From Xaviernesmea oryzae (GTDB lineage: Bacteria; Pseudomonadota; Alphaproteobacteria; Rhizobiales; Rhizobiaceae), in contig NZ_FXAF01000003.1 of assembly GCF_900177415.1 (NCBI RefSeq), positions 186,001 through 250,000 on the forward strand: a DNA stretch of 64,000 nucleotides, written 5' to 3'. Of this stretch, positions 54,816 through 63,497 are shown piece by piece. The stretch's first letter is position 1. Every line of letters begins with the position of its first letter. A program made the position numbers and the translations under genes. The notes beneath the pieces were generated by a model. The model had not been told where the DNA came from, ran no database searches, and worked only from the letters and a program-made list of their open reading frames with translations.

Positions 54816-55331
54816 ATGACGGCCGACGGTCGGGAGGGACTTTGGGATTTCGCGCTGCGCCTCTATGCCGCGCCGGACGTGGCCGATGCCTGTCTCGTCC
54901 TGCAGGACGAAAGCGGCATCGACGTGCCGGTGCTTCTCTTTTCCGCCTGGCTCGCGAAACGGCATTCCGTAACGCTGACCGAGGGGGAGCTTGCGCGTAT
55001 CGACGGCCTCGTCGCGGACTGGCGAAACGAGGTGGTGAAGCCGTTGCGCGCCATCCGCCGCCGGCTAAAAAACGGGCCGTATCCGGCACCGACGAAGGAA
55101 ACCGAGGCACTGCGCAACGGCGTGAAGGGCGCCGAGCTCAATTCCGAAAAGATCGAGCTGGCGGTGCTGGAAATCGAAGGGGAGGCTCTGATTGCGGCAG
55201 GCTCCGGTTCCGGCGATGCCGGGGAAAATCTCTTGCGCGTGCTGCGGTATTTTCGCGGCTCCGAGCAGGATGCTAGAGCTTCCGAAGCGCTTGCCGTGGT
55301 CGAAAAGGCGCTTGCTACGCTCCGACCTTAG
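54816..55331 (+). CDS. DUF2390/TIGR02444 family protein
   Basis: The 171-residue product matches the small TIGR02444 family: LWDFALRLYAAPDVADACLVLQD (about residues 9-31), VPVLLFSAWLA (about 37-47) and PLRAIRRRLK (about 75-84). The function of the family is unknown; members are cytoplasmic. The ATG at 54816 has GGGAGAG upstream. It is convergent with, and overlaps by 4 bases, the UbiX-type gene. It does not look connected with the catabolic genes. Confidence 0.85.
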   Translation: MTADGREGLWDFALRLYAAPDVADACLVLQDESGIDVPVLLFSAWLAKRHSVTLTEGELARIDGLVADWRNEVVKPLRAIRRRLKNGPYPAPTKETEALRNGVKGAELNSEKIELAVLEIEGEALIAAGSGSGDAGENLLRVLRYFRGSEQDARASEALAVVEKALATLRP

Positions 55332-55912
55332 TGCTGGCCCAGCCCGTCCGGCCCTTCCTTCCAGCGCTTGACCATCGGCAGGTGGATGTCGAAGAGGTCG
55401 AGCGCGCGGCCCACCGTCTGGGTCACCATGTCGTCGAGCGTCTTCGGCTTGGAATAGAAGGCTGGCACGGGCGGCATGACGATCGCGCCGTTGCGGGTCG
55501 CCTGGTCCATCAGCGCGATATGGCCGGCATGCAGCGGCGTTTCGCGGAAGAGCAGCACCACGCGGCGGCGCTCCTTGAGACAGACGTCGGCGGCGCGGAC
55601 GATCAGCTCGTCATTGTAGCAGTTGGCGATGCCGCTCAGCGTCTTCACCGAGCAGGGCGCGACGAGCATGCCGGCCGTTCGGAAGGAGCCGGAGGAAATC
55701 GCTGCGCCGATATCCCTGTAATTGTAGAGCACGTCGGCGAGACCCTTAATCTCGTCCGCGCTCATGTCGATTTCGTCGGTGGCCGTGCGGAAAGCCGAAG
55801 GCGAGATGACCGCATGGGTCTCGACATCTTCGACCTCCCTCAGGAGCTGAAGCGCGCGGACGCCATAAACGACCCCGGAGGCTCCGGTAATGGCGATGAT
55901 GATGCGGCGCAT
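55328..55912 (-). CDS. ubiX: UbiX-type flavin prenyltransferase
   Basis: This 194-residue flavoprotein begins MRRIIIAITGASGVVYG and has the UbiX signatures RRVVLLFRETPLHAGHI (about residues 115-131) and MPPVPAFYSKP. It attaches a dimethylallyl group to FMN to make the prenylated FMN that UbiD needs. It starts 17 bases after the GntR gene, and the matching UbiD is encoded at 59149-60798, so it probably supplies that enzyme and not ubiquinone synthesis only. Confidence 0.95.
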   Translation of the reverse strand: MRRIIIAITGASGVVYGVRALQLLREVEDVETHAVISPSAFRTATDEIDMSADEIKGLADVLYNYRDIGAAISSGSFRTAGMLVAPCSVKTLSGIANCYNDELIVRAADVCLKERRRVVLLFRETPLHAGHIALMDQATRNGAIVMPPVPAFYSKPKTLDDMVTQTVGRALDLFDIHLPMVKRWKEGPDGLGQH

Positions 55913-55929
55913 GGATATGGTCCCAAACG

Positions 55930-56616
55930 TTATCGCGCGCCGTCGGCCGCCCGGAAAGCGGAGACGGCCGAATTCGCCACATGCTTTTCGGCGGCGGCCT
56001 TGGCGGCGGTCTTGTCGCGCTTGACGATCGCCGCGACGATGGCGTCGATCTCGGTGATGCTCTGGCTCTGGCGCTCCGGGCGGACGACGGAGCGGCGGCG
56101 GAGCGGGGAGGTGAGAAGCGTCAGCTTCTTCAACAGATCGAAGGCGATTGGATTGCGGGCGCCGGTGCAGATACGGTCGTAGAAATCACGCTTGGTCGCC
56201 ACGATCTCCTCGGCATTTCCGCCGCGATAGGCCTTTTTCAGGACTTCGCTCTGGGCCTTCAGCGCCTGGACCTCGTCGTCGGGAGCGTTTTCGATGAATT
56301 GCTCGACGATCAGCGGCTCCAGCACGCCGCGAATGCGGTAGATGTTTTCCGCATCGGAGCGGGTGACGGTGGCGACCGTGAGGCCCCGGTTGTTGAGGTC
56401 CGTCAGGATGCCTTCGGCCTGAAGCTGGCGCAAAGCTTCGCGCAGCGAGGTGCGGCTGACATTGAGCCTCTCGCACAAGTCCTTTTCCACGAGGCGGGTG
56501 CCCGGCTCCAGCACACCGGTCTCGATCGCTCGCCGCAGGGAGTTCATGATCTTGTTCCGCAGGGGAGCAGGCTCGTGAACAAGCGGGTTGAGAGGCTCTG
56601 CAAGCGGATTGGCCAT
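55930..56616 (-). CDS. GntR/FCD-family regulator of the UbiD/Mo-hydroxylase locus
   Basis: This 228-residue regulator has the winged helix (about 20-90) with LCERLNVSRTSLREALRQLQAEG and an FCD effector domain (about 95-215, YRIRGVLEPLIVEQFIEN and RRDFYDRICTGARN-like KRDFYDRICTGARNP). It forms an operon with ubiX. Its own promoter carries the perfect TGTCATACAA motif at 56664-56673, so it is probably autoregulated and the controller of the other four motif-bearing units. The inducer is likely the substrate or an intermediate of the pathway. Confidence 0.93.
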   Translation of the reverse strand: MANPLAEPLNPLVHEPAPLRNKIMNSLRRAIETGVLEPGTRLVEKDLCERLNVSRTSLREALRQLQAEGILTDLNNRGLTVATVTRSDAENIYRIRGVLEPLIVEQFIENAPDDEVQALKAQSEVLKKAYRGGNAEEIVATKRDFYDRICTGARNPIAFDLLKKLTLLTSPLRRRSVVRPERQSQSITEIDAIVAAIVKRDKTAAKAAAEKHVANSAVSAFRAADGAR

Positions 56617-56663
56617 ATGTCTCCTCGAGTACGACGGTGTTCAAACCAGTGTGATCACATGTC

Positions 56664-56673
56664 TGTCATACAA
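56664..56673 (+). promoter_or_regulatory. Candidate FCD-GntR operator, autoregulatory copy (TGTCATACAA)
   Basis: This is the best representative of the five-site set; it lies 47 bases before the GntR start codon. The same gap (56617-56745) also separates the GntR gene from the end of the molybdenum subunit gene. Confidence 0.55.
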
Positions 56674-56745
56674 ACAAACTTGCGATCCGTCACCTCTCCA
56701 TTCAATCGATATTTCCAAAAGGATATACCGGGCTCAGAGTACCGA

Positions 56746-59046
56746 TTACTCCGTACGTTGCATTTGCAGCCGGCGCCAGACCCGTTCGGGCGTGGCGGGC
56801 ATATCGATGTGCCTGATGCCGAAAGGATACAAGGCGTCCGAAACCGCGCTGATGACGGCAGAAAGCGCGCCGACCGTGCCCGCTTCGCCGGCACCTTTGA
56901 CGCCGAGCGGGTTCTGGCTGGTCGGAACGGGGAAGCCGGCGATCTCGACACCCGGCATGTCATGGGCGTGCGGCATGGCGTAATCCATGAAGGTCGCCGA
57001 CAGGAGCTGTCCGGAATGCGGATCGTAGATGGCGCTTTCCATCAGAGCTTGGCCGAGCCCCTGCGCGACGCCGCCGGTGATCTGGCCCTTGACCAGCAGC
57101 GGATTGACCATGCGGCCGACGTCGTCGACCACGGAATAGGCGGCAAGCTCCACATGGCCGGTCTCCGGATCGACCTCCACCTCGCAGATATGACAGCCGT
57201 TCGGGAAGGTGGCGCCTTCGTTGCCGACGAAGTTCTCCGCCGACACTGGACCCGATTCGCCGGCGACCACCTCGGCGAAGGAGACCGCGCGGTCCGTGCC
57301 GGCGATCCTGTATTCGCCGGCTTCGAAGACGATGTCCGCCTTGTCGGCTTCCAGGCGCTCGGCGGCCCGGTCCTTCAGCTTTTCGACGATTGTGTCGGCA
57401 GCGGTCCAGATGGCGCCGCCGGCAGCCGCCAATGTCCGCGAGCCGAACGTGCCGGTCCCTTGCGGCACTTCATGCGTATCGCCGGTGATGATCTCCATGG
57501 CTTGCGTGTCGAGCCCCAGCCGGTCGGCGACGATCTGCCTGAAGACGGTGCCATGGCCCTGGCCGCTGTCCATCGACCCCACATGGATGCGCACCTTTCC
57601 TTCGGGAGAGATTTCCATCCTGGCGAACTCGGGATTGGGTTTCGCCGCCGGGCCGCCGGCGATCTCGATCGGATTGGCAATCCCGATGCCGCGGAGCTTG
57701 CCGCGCGTCCTGGCTTCGGCGCGGCGGGCCTCGAAGCCGGTCCAGTCGGCCATTTCGAGCGCCTTGTCGAGGACGCCGGGAAAATCGCCGGAATCATAGG
57801 TAAAGATGAAGCCGCTCGACCAGGGCATCTCTTCCTTCGGCACGAGGTTGCGGCGGCGCAGCTCCGCCCGGTCAATGCCGGTTTCATAAGCGGCAAGATC
57901 GACCATCCGCTCGATGATATAGGTCGCTTCCGGCCGCCCGGCGCCGCGATAGGGTGCGGTCTGCTGGGTATTGGTGAAGACGCCGTCCACCTGAGCGTGG
58001 ATTTTCGGGGTTCGATAGACACCGGCAATGCCGCCGATATTGGCGACAGGCGGATGCACCGTGGCAGGGCCCAGATAGGCGCCGAGATTGGCGTGAACAT
58101 GCACGTCAAATGCCAGGAACTTTCCGTCCGCGTCGAGCGCGAGCGCGGCATCGGCCCACATGTCGCGGGCATGGGCATCCGACTGGAAGGCCTCGAGCCG
58201 GTCGGCGGTCCAGCGGATCGTGCGGCCGGTCTGTTTCGCGGCGAAGAGAAGGGCCGGATATTCGGGATAGCCGGCATTCTTCATGCCGAAGGAGCCGCCG
58301 CAATCGGAGGCGACCACATGCACCTTGTCCGGCGAAACGCCGAGGACCGGGGCGACGTCGCCGGAAATGCGGTGCGGCGCCTGGGTGCCGAGTTCGAGCC
58401 GGTAGAGGCCGGGTGCGGGATCGTAGGAGGCGATCGCGCCTCGCGTTTCGATCGGGGCGGCGACGACGCGGGAAATCCTCAGCCGTTGCCGCACGACCGT
58501 ATGGGCCGAGGCGATCGCAGCATCGACGCCCGCCTTGTCGCCCTTCTCGAAGGTGAAGCAGTGGTTGTCGGGGAATTCGTCCCAGACGAGCGGGGCGTCA
58601 GGGGAGACGGCTTCCAGCGGATCGATCACCACCGGCCGCTCCTCGATCTCGATCATCACGGCCTCCGCGGCGGCCTGTGCCGCTTCCTTGGTTTCGGCGA
58701 CGACGACGGCGACCGGGTCGCCGACATAACGCACGGCATCGACGGCCAGCGGATAGAAGACCGGCACGCGCATCTCACCACCGTCGGGGCCGGGATGCCG
58801 GCCGCGCGGCTGGATGGGCTGAACACCTGCGGCCTTGAGGTCGGTGCCGGTGACGATCGCGATGACGCCCGGCATTTCGTTGGCGGCGCTGGTATCGATC
58901 GAGACGATCCGGCCGGAGGCGGTCTGGGAACGGACGAAGACGGCAGCAGCCTCGCCCTTGCCGGCGAGGTCGTTCATGTAGCGGCCGCGGCCGGTGATCA
59001 GCGCGTCGTCCTCGAAACGCAATTGCGACTGGCCGATCTTCAGCAT
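56746..59046 (-). CDS. Xanthine dehydrogenase-family molybdopterin-binding (large) subunit, first copy
   Basis: This 766-residue protein has the two molybdopterin-binding domains of the CO dehydrogenase/xanthine oxidase family. The N terminus begins LKIGQSQLRFEDDALITGRGRYMND, a typical start of aldehyde oxidase-like L subunits. The catalytic loop reads APYRGAGRPEATY (about residue 355), and the catalytic Glu is in GVKGAGEAGT (about residue 725). Start ATG 59046 has GGAGGAA upstream. It follows the UbiD gene by 102 bases in the same operon. No small [2Fe-2S] or FAD subunit gene is near, which is unusual. Substrate unknown, probably an aromatic or heteroaromatic carboxylate. Confidence 0.93.
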   Translation of the reverse strand: MLKIGQSQLRFEDDALITGRGRYMNDLAGKGEAAAVFVRSQTASGRIVSIDTSAANEMPGVIAIVTGTDLKAAGVQPIQPRGRHPGPDGGEMRVPVFYPLAVDAVRYVGDPVAVVVAETKEAAQAAAEAVMIEIEERPVVIDPLEAVSPDAPLVWDEFPDNHCFTFEKGDKAGVDAAIASAHTVVRQRLRISRVVAAPIETRGAIASYDPAPGLYRLELGTQAPHRISGDVAPVLGVSPDKVHVVASDCGGSFGMKNAGYPEYPALLFAAKQTGRTIRWTADRLEAFQSDAHARDMWADAALALDADGKFLAFDVHVHANLGAYLGPATVHPPVANIGGIAGVYRTPKIHAQVDGVFTNTQQTAPYRGAGRPEATYIIERMVDLAAYETGIDRAELRRRNLVPKEEMPWSSGFIFTYDSGDFPGVLDKALEMADWTGFEARRAEARTRGKLRGIGIANPIEIAGGPAAKPNPEFARMEISPEGKVRIHVGSMDSGQGHGTVFRQIVADRLGLDTQAMEIITGDTHEVPQGTGTFGSRTLAAAGGAIWTAADTIVEKLKDRAAERLEADKADIVFEAGEYRIAGTDRAVSFAEVVAGESGPVSAENFVGNEGATFPNGCHICEVEVDPETGHVELAAYSVVDDVGRMVNPLLVKGQITGGVAQGLGQALMESAIYDPHSGQLLSATFMDYAMPHAHDMPGVEIAGFPVPTSQNPLGVKGAGEAGTVGALSAVISAVSDALYPFGIRHIDMPATPERVWRRLQMQRTE

Positions 59047-59148
59047 CGTTCCTCCAAAAGGCATGCAAAGGTTTTGAATAGGTATGGACCAATCCGAAAA
59101 TGTCAGCGGCGCGGACGGCCTCCAAACCATCCGCGCCGCCCGATTTCA

Positions 59149-60798
59149 TCAGCCCTTCCTGTCACCCCTCGGATTTTCGACATCGCGAGCCGGCGTTTCG
59201 GGCTTCATGCCGCCCTTGCGGCGGGCAAGCGTGTTCTCGCCGGTCTGGCGCCAGTCGCCGGCGACCGCTGCATCGGCGAACCGGGTCCAGAGATCGCTCC
59301 AGTCGCCCAGCGAATAACCATGCCATGGCGGCTGCGGAGTGAGGCGGGGAAGCTGCAGGTCTTCCCAGATCTGCCGCGCCTTGACCATGTAGGGTTCGGC
59401 GGGAAGCGCCAGCGGCGGCATCGGCGCCTTCAGCGTCGCATCGATCAGCATGGTGCCTTCCGCGCTCTTCGAACCGGATTTCGGTCCGTGTCCGCCGGAA
59501 CGGTAGGGCGTGATATGCACGTCGTCGATCATGTTGGCGCGATAGGCGAGCGACCAGAAGACGGCATCTGCATTGCGGCTGTCGATATCGTCGGAAACCG
59601 CGATGACGATCTTGCCGCATTGCGCCTGTAGCGTCGCCGCACCCTGGAGGCCGCGCCAGATTTCCGACTGCGGCGCGGTGCGGTCGAATTCCAGGAAGAT
59701 CACCTTGCGGATATTGGTGAGCGGTTCGTGCATGACGACGCGCTTGATGCCCTTGACGTTCAGCACCTTCTTCAGGTGGTTCAAAAAGAGCGGCTCGTAG
59801 GCGACGCGCTTCAGCACGCTCGATTCGCTCGGCGTCACCTGGGAGACGATCGAGACGAGGACCGGTTTCTTCTTGCGGGTGATGGCGGTGACCGTCATCG
59901 ACATGTTGAAGTCTTCGAGCGCCACGTGGCCGTGGCTTTCGCCGAAGGGACCTTCCGGCTCCAGAAGCACCGGATCGATCAGGCCTTCGATGACGATTTC
60001 CGCGTCTGCCGGCACTTCGAGATCGATCGTCTTGCACTTGACGATGCGGATCGGTTCGCCGATCAGGCCGCCGGCGACGCCCAGCTCGTCCTGGTCGATC
60101 GGCAGCTTCTGCGGTCCGGTGAAGAGCACCGCCGGCGCGCAGCCGATGACGATGGCGCAAGGCATCGGCTTGCTCATCTTCTGGTATTTCAACCAGTGCT
60201 GGTACCCGCCGGCGCCCGAAAGACGGCTTGCCATGCGCACGCCGAGGCGGTCTTCCGCCTTCAGAGCAGCGCGATAGGTGCCCATGTTACGGATGCCGTT
60301 TTCCGGGTCGCGGGTGACACAGAGGGTCGCGGTGAAATAGGGCGCGCTGTCGAAACCCGGTGTCGAGACCGGTACGGGCAGCGAGCCGAGGCCCTTGCCT
60401 TCCTGCTTCAGTTCGTCGCCGGTGACGACCACTTCCTGGCAGGGCGCCTCGTCGACCATGACCGGGTCGATCGGCCGCTCCATGGCGTTGACCCAGACAT
60501 CGCCGATTTCGTCTTCGGAAACCCCGAGACCTGCAGCGTAGATGGCCGGGGAGCCGGCAAGCACCCCGACAGCGACCGGGATGTCGTATTTCTCGCCCTT
60601 GGCGCCCTTCACGTCGGTGAAGAGGAAGCCGCGGCGCTGATCGTCCGGCAAGCCGCCCTGGAATTGCCAGCGGGCCAGCGGATGCAGCTCGCTGTCCTTG
60701 TCGATCGGAACCTGGATCTTCGTCAGGAGCCCGAGAGCCTCCAGCCGCTGCAGGTGCTCCTGCAGATCGAGGGGCGCCTTGCGCGCGAACGTCGTCAT
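59149..60798 (-). CDS. UbiD-family prenylated-FMN-dependent decarboxylase
   Basis: This 549-residue enzyme has the UbiD fold: an N-terminal domain, the prenyl-FMN binding region NMGTYRAALKAED (about residues 170-183), the active-site Glu of EPEGPFGESHGH (about residue 280) and the Asp of SDDIDSRNADAVF (about residue 405). It (de)carboxylates an aromatic, heteroaromatic or alpha,beta-unsaturated acid reversibly. It needs prenyl-FMN made by the nearby UbiX. It is upstream of a molybdenum hydroxylase subunit gene and divergent from a second one across the motif at 60945-60954. It is longer than E. coli UbiD (497) at the C terminus, which is Arg/Glu/Pro-rich. Confidence 0.94.
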   Translation of the reverse strand: MTTFARKAPLDLQEHLQRLEALGLLTKIQVPIDKDSELHPLARWQFQGGLPDDQRRGFLFTDVKGAKGEKYDIPVAVGVLAGSPAIYAAGLGVSEDEIGDVWVNAMERPIDPVMVDEAPCQEVVVTGDELKQEGKGLGSLPVPVSTPGFDSAPYFTATLCVTRDPENGIRNMGTYRAALKAEDRLGVRMASRLSGAGGYQHWLKYQKMSKPMPCAIVIGCAPAVLFTGPQKLPIDQDELGVAGGLIGEPIRIVKCKTIDLEVPADAEIVIEGLIDPVLLEPEGPFGESHGHVALEDFNMSMTVTAITRKKKPVLVSIVSQVTPSESSVLKRVAYEPLFLNHLKKVLNVKGIKRVVMHEPLTNIRKVIFLEFDRTAPQSEIWRGLQGAATLQAQCGKIVIAVSDDIDSRNADAVFWSLAYRANMIDDVHITPYRSGGHGPKSGSKSAEGTMLIDATLKAPMPPLALPAEPYMVKARQIWEDLQLPRLTPQPPWHGYSLGDWSDLWTRFADAAVAGDWRQTGENTLARRKGGMKPETPARDVENPRGDRKG

Positions 60799-60944
60799 GT
60801 AAGTTTCACTCCCAAACCGCTCCGGCTGCCGCCTGGGAAGGTCGGGAAGCCGGCGTCTTTCTTAAACTGAAGGCATCGAGCCCCGAGAGGCAACCGCCCT
60901 GTGGATGCGGGACGATCTTTTCGATTGCATTATACTGCCATATT

Positions 60945-60954
60945 GTCATACATT
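60945..60954 (+). promoter_or_regulatory. Candidate FCD-GntR operator, ubiD/molybdoenzyme copy (TGTCATACAT)
   Basis: This is in the divergent gap between the UbiD gene (start 60798) and the second molybdoenzyme gene (start 61053). One base differs from TGTCATACAA. The surrounding 60925-60960 is AT-rich, as expected for a promoter. Confidence 0.5.
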
Positions 60955-61052
60955 AATACGAAGAGCAACAGCATCCCGCAGTGCTCGAGGAGAGTTCCTG
61001 GACGGATTGGCGGACGGGAGAAACCGCCGTGAATTCAAAGAGAAGAGGTCTT

Positions 61053-63485
61053 ATGAAAAGCCCGCTGCAGACCATTGCGCCTGACGTGATCATGCATCCG
61101 CTGAAGCAGCCGAAGCCGGAATCGGCCGAGCTTTCACCCGAGATGAAGCTGGTACGGGAGGCGCTGTTCAAGCATGTCGGGAAGCCCATTCCGCGCAAGG
61201 AGGACGGCCGCCTGATCACCGGCAAGGGCCGCTTCTCCGACGATTTCTCCCTGCCGGGCCAGACCTATGCGGCGATCGTCCGTTCACCCTATCCGCATGC
61301 ACGCATTCTCGGTATCGACAAGAGCGAAGCTTTGGCGAGCGAAGGCGTGCTGCTCGTCCTGACCGGCGAGGATATCCTCGCCGACGACATCAAGCCGATC
61401 CCGCACAATCCCGTGCCGTCCACCAATTTCGACATGAAATTGCGGGCGAAGGACGGCAGCCATGCCTTCACCGGCCCGCATTATCTCCTGCCCTCCGACA
61501 AGGCCCGCCATGTGGGCGAGGCGGTTGCCATCGTCGTCGCCGAGACCGCGGCACAGGCCGCGGACGGCGCCGAGAAGGTCGTGATCGACTGGGAAGAGCT
61601 GCCCTATGTCACCGATACCGCCAAGGCGGCGGCACCGGGCGCTCCGACCATCTGGGACGAAGTGCCGGACAACGTCTTCATCGACACGACCTTCGGCGAC
61701 AAGGAAGGCACCGACGCCGCCTTCGCTAGGGCCGACCATGTGGTGAAGGCGGAATTCCATATCCAGCGCGTCACCGGCGTCACCATGGAACCGCGCTCCT
61801 CGCTCGGCTCCTACGATCCGGAAACCGGGCGCTACACGCTTTATGCCGGCAGCGGCGGCGCGGTGCGCCAGAAGAACGAGCTCTCCAAGGTACTCGGGAT
61901 CGAACCGAAGGACCTGCGCGTGCTCTCCTTCGACGTCGGGGGCAATTTCGGCACCCGCAACCGCGTCTATGTGGAATTCGGACTGGTTCTCTGGGCTTCC
62001 GCCAAGATCGGCCGTCCGGTGAAATACACGGCGACGCGCTCGGAATCCTTCCTCACCGATTATCAGGGCCGCGATCTCGTCACCAAGGTGGAGCTCGCGA
62101 TCCGCAAGGACGGCAAGTTCCTTGCGATGCGCGCCGACAATCTTTCGAATGTCGGCGGCCGCGCCGTATCGCTTTCGCCGCTCAGCAAGGGCTCGGGCCT
62201 GATCACCGGCTCCTACGACATCCCTTATGCGACGTTGCGCGCCCGCGCGGTGTTCTCCAACACCATGTGCACCCAGGCCTATCGCAGCTCTGGCCGTCCG
62301 GAAGTGACCTATGCGATCGAGCGGCTGGTGGAGCTTGCGGCCGACCAGCTCGGCTTCGACAAGCTGGAATTGCGCCGCATGAACCTCATCCCGCCGTCGG
62401 CCATGCCCTATACCAATGCGGTCGGCTCGGTCTACGACAGCGGCGAATACGAAAAGAACATGGACCGTGCGCTCGAACTCTCCGGCTGGGCGACGTTCGA
62501 TGCCCGCAAGGCGGAGGCCGCGACACGCGGAAAACTGCTTGGCCGCGGTTTCGCCAACTATGTGGAATCCTCGATCGGCACGCCGAAGGAGCGCGCCGAG
62601 ATCGAGATCAAGGACGACGGCAATATCGAGGTGGTCATCGGCACCCAGCCGAGCGGCCAGGGCCATGAGACGAGCTTCGCCCAGGTCGTCGCTGACATGA
62701 TCCAGGTGCCGGTCGAAAAGGTCTGGATCGTGCTCGGCGACACCGACATCGTCAGCGTCGGCGGCGGCTCGCATTCCGGCCGCTCGATGCGCCATGCGGG
62801 CACCGTCATGGCGATGGCCTCGGCCGGTCTTCTCGCCGAGGGCAGGAAGCGCGCCGCCGAACTGCTCGGCTCCACGGCCGACCGGATCGATTTCGAAGGT
62901 GGCGTCTTCAAGCTGAGGAATTCGAACCGGACGATCGATATTTTCGAGCTCGGCCGCCGCACGCGCGAAAGCCATGGACCATTGCGCGTCGTCAAGGACA
63001 ACGAGATGCACACGCCGGTCTTCCCGAACGGTGCCGCCGTCTGCGAGGTCGAGATCGACCGCGACACTGGCCATGTGCAGATCGTCCGCTACACGACGAT
63101 CGACGATGTCGGCCGCTGCATCAATCCGTTGATCGTCCACGGCCAGACCCATGGCGGCATCGCTCAAGGCGTGGGCCAGGCCATGTGGGAGCTCTGTGCC
63201 ATCGACCAGAACAGCGGCCAGCCGCTCGCCGGCTCCTTCATGGATTACGGCCTGCCGCGCTCCGACACCATGCCGAGCTTCAAATGCGAAATCGCCGAGG
63301 TCATCTCGCCCACCAACCCGCTCGGCATCAAGGCCGGCGGCGAGGGCGGCACGACGCCGGCGCTCGCAACCGTCGTCAATGCCGTCGTCGACGCGCTCAG
63401 TGAATTCGGCGTCAAGGACATCCAGATGCCGGTCACCCCGGCCAATGTCTGGCGCGCCATGAACAGCGGACGCAAGGCGTCCTGA
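61053..63485 (+). CDS. Xanthine dehydrogenase-family molybdopterin-binding (large) subunit, second copy
   Basis: This 810-residue protein is a paralogue of the first molybdenum subunit, with an additional leader (about residues 1-40). The family N terminus KHVGKPIPRKEDGRLITGKG begins at about residue 42. The catalytic loop is QAYRSSGRPEVTYAIERL (about residue 410), and the catalytic Glu lies in IKAGGEGGTTPA (about residue 775). I used ATG 61053; a GTG at 61029 is possible. No signal peptide is apparent. It is followed 12 bases later by a binding-protein-like gene. The required small and medium subunits are not in the window. Confidence 0.92.
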   Translation: MKSPLQTIAPDVIMHPLKQPKPESAELSPEMKLVREALFKHVGKPIPRKEDGRLITGKGRFSDDFSLPGQTYAAIVRSPYPHARILGIDKSEALASEGVLLVLTGEDILADDIKPIPHNPVPSTNFDMKLRAKDGSHAFTGPHYLLPSDKARHVGEAVAIVVAETAAQAADGAEKVVIDWEELPYVTDTAKAAAPGAPTIWDEVPDNVFIDTTFGDKEGTDAAFARADHVVKAEFHIQRVTGVTMEPRSSLGSYDPETGRYTLYAGSGGAVRQKNELSKVLGIEPKDLRVLSFDVGGNFGTRNRVYVEFGLVLWASAKIGRPVKYTATRSESFLTDYQGRDLVTKVELAIRKDGKFLAMRADNLSNVGGRAVSLSPLSKGSGLITGSYDIPYATLRARAVFSNTMCTQAYRSSGRPEVTYAIERLVELAADQLGFDKLELRRMNLIPPSAMPYTNAVGSVYDSGEYEKNMDRALELSGWATFDARKAEAATRGKLLGRGFANYVESSIGTPKERAEIEIKDDGNIEVVIGTQPSGQGHETSFAQVVADMIQVPVEKVWIVLGDTDIVSVGGGSHSGRSMRHAGTVMAMASAGLLAEGRKRAAELLGSTADRIDFEGGVFKLRNSNRTIDIFELGRRTRESHGPLRVVKDNEMHTPVFPNGAAVCEVEIDRDTGHVQIVRYTTIDDVGRCINPLIVHGQTHGGIAQGVGQAMWELCAIDQNSGQPLAGSFMDYGLPRSDTMPSFKCEIAEVISPTNPLGIKAGGEGGTTPALATVVNAVVDALSEFGVKDIQMPVTPANVWRAMNSGRKAS

Positions 63486-63497
63486 GGAGTTTTTCCA

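Noticed and set aside
55981..59631. Open frame of 1216 codons on the plus strand
   Set aside because: It is antisense to the GntR, molybdoenzyme and UbiD genes, whose motifs are clear. Composition is typical for a GC-rich antisense frame and no ribosome site is seen.
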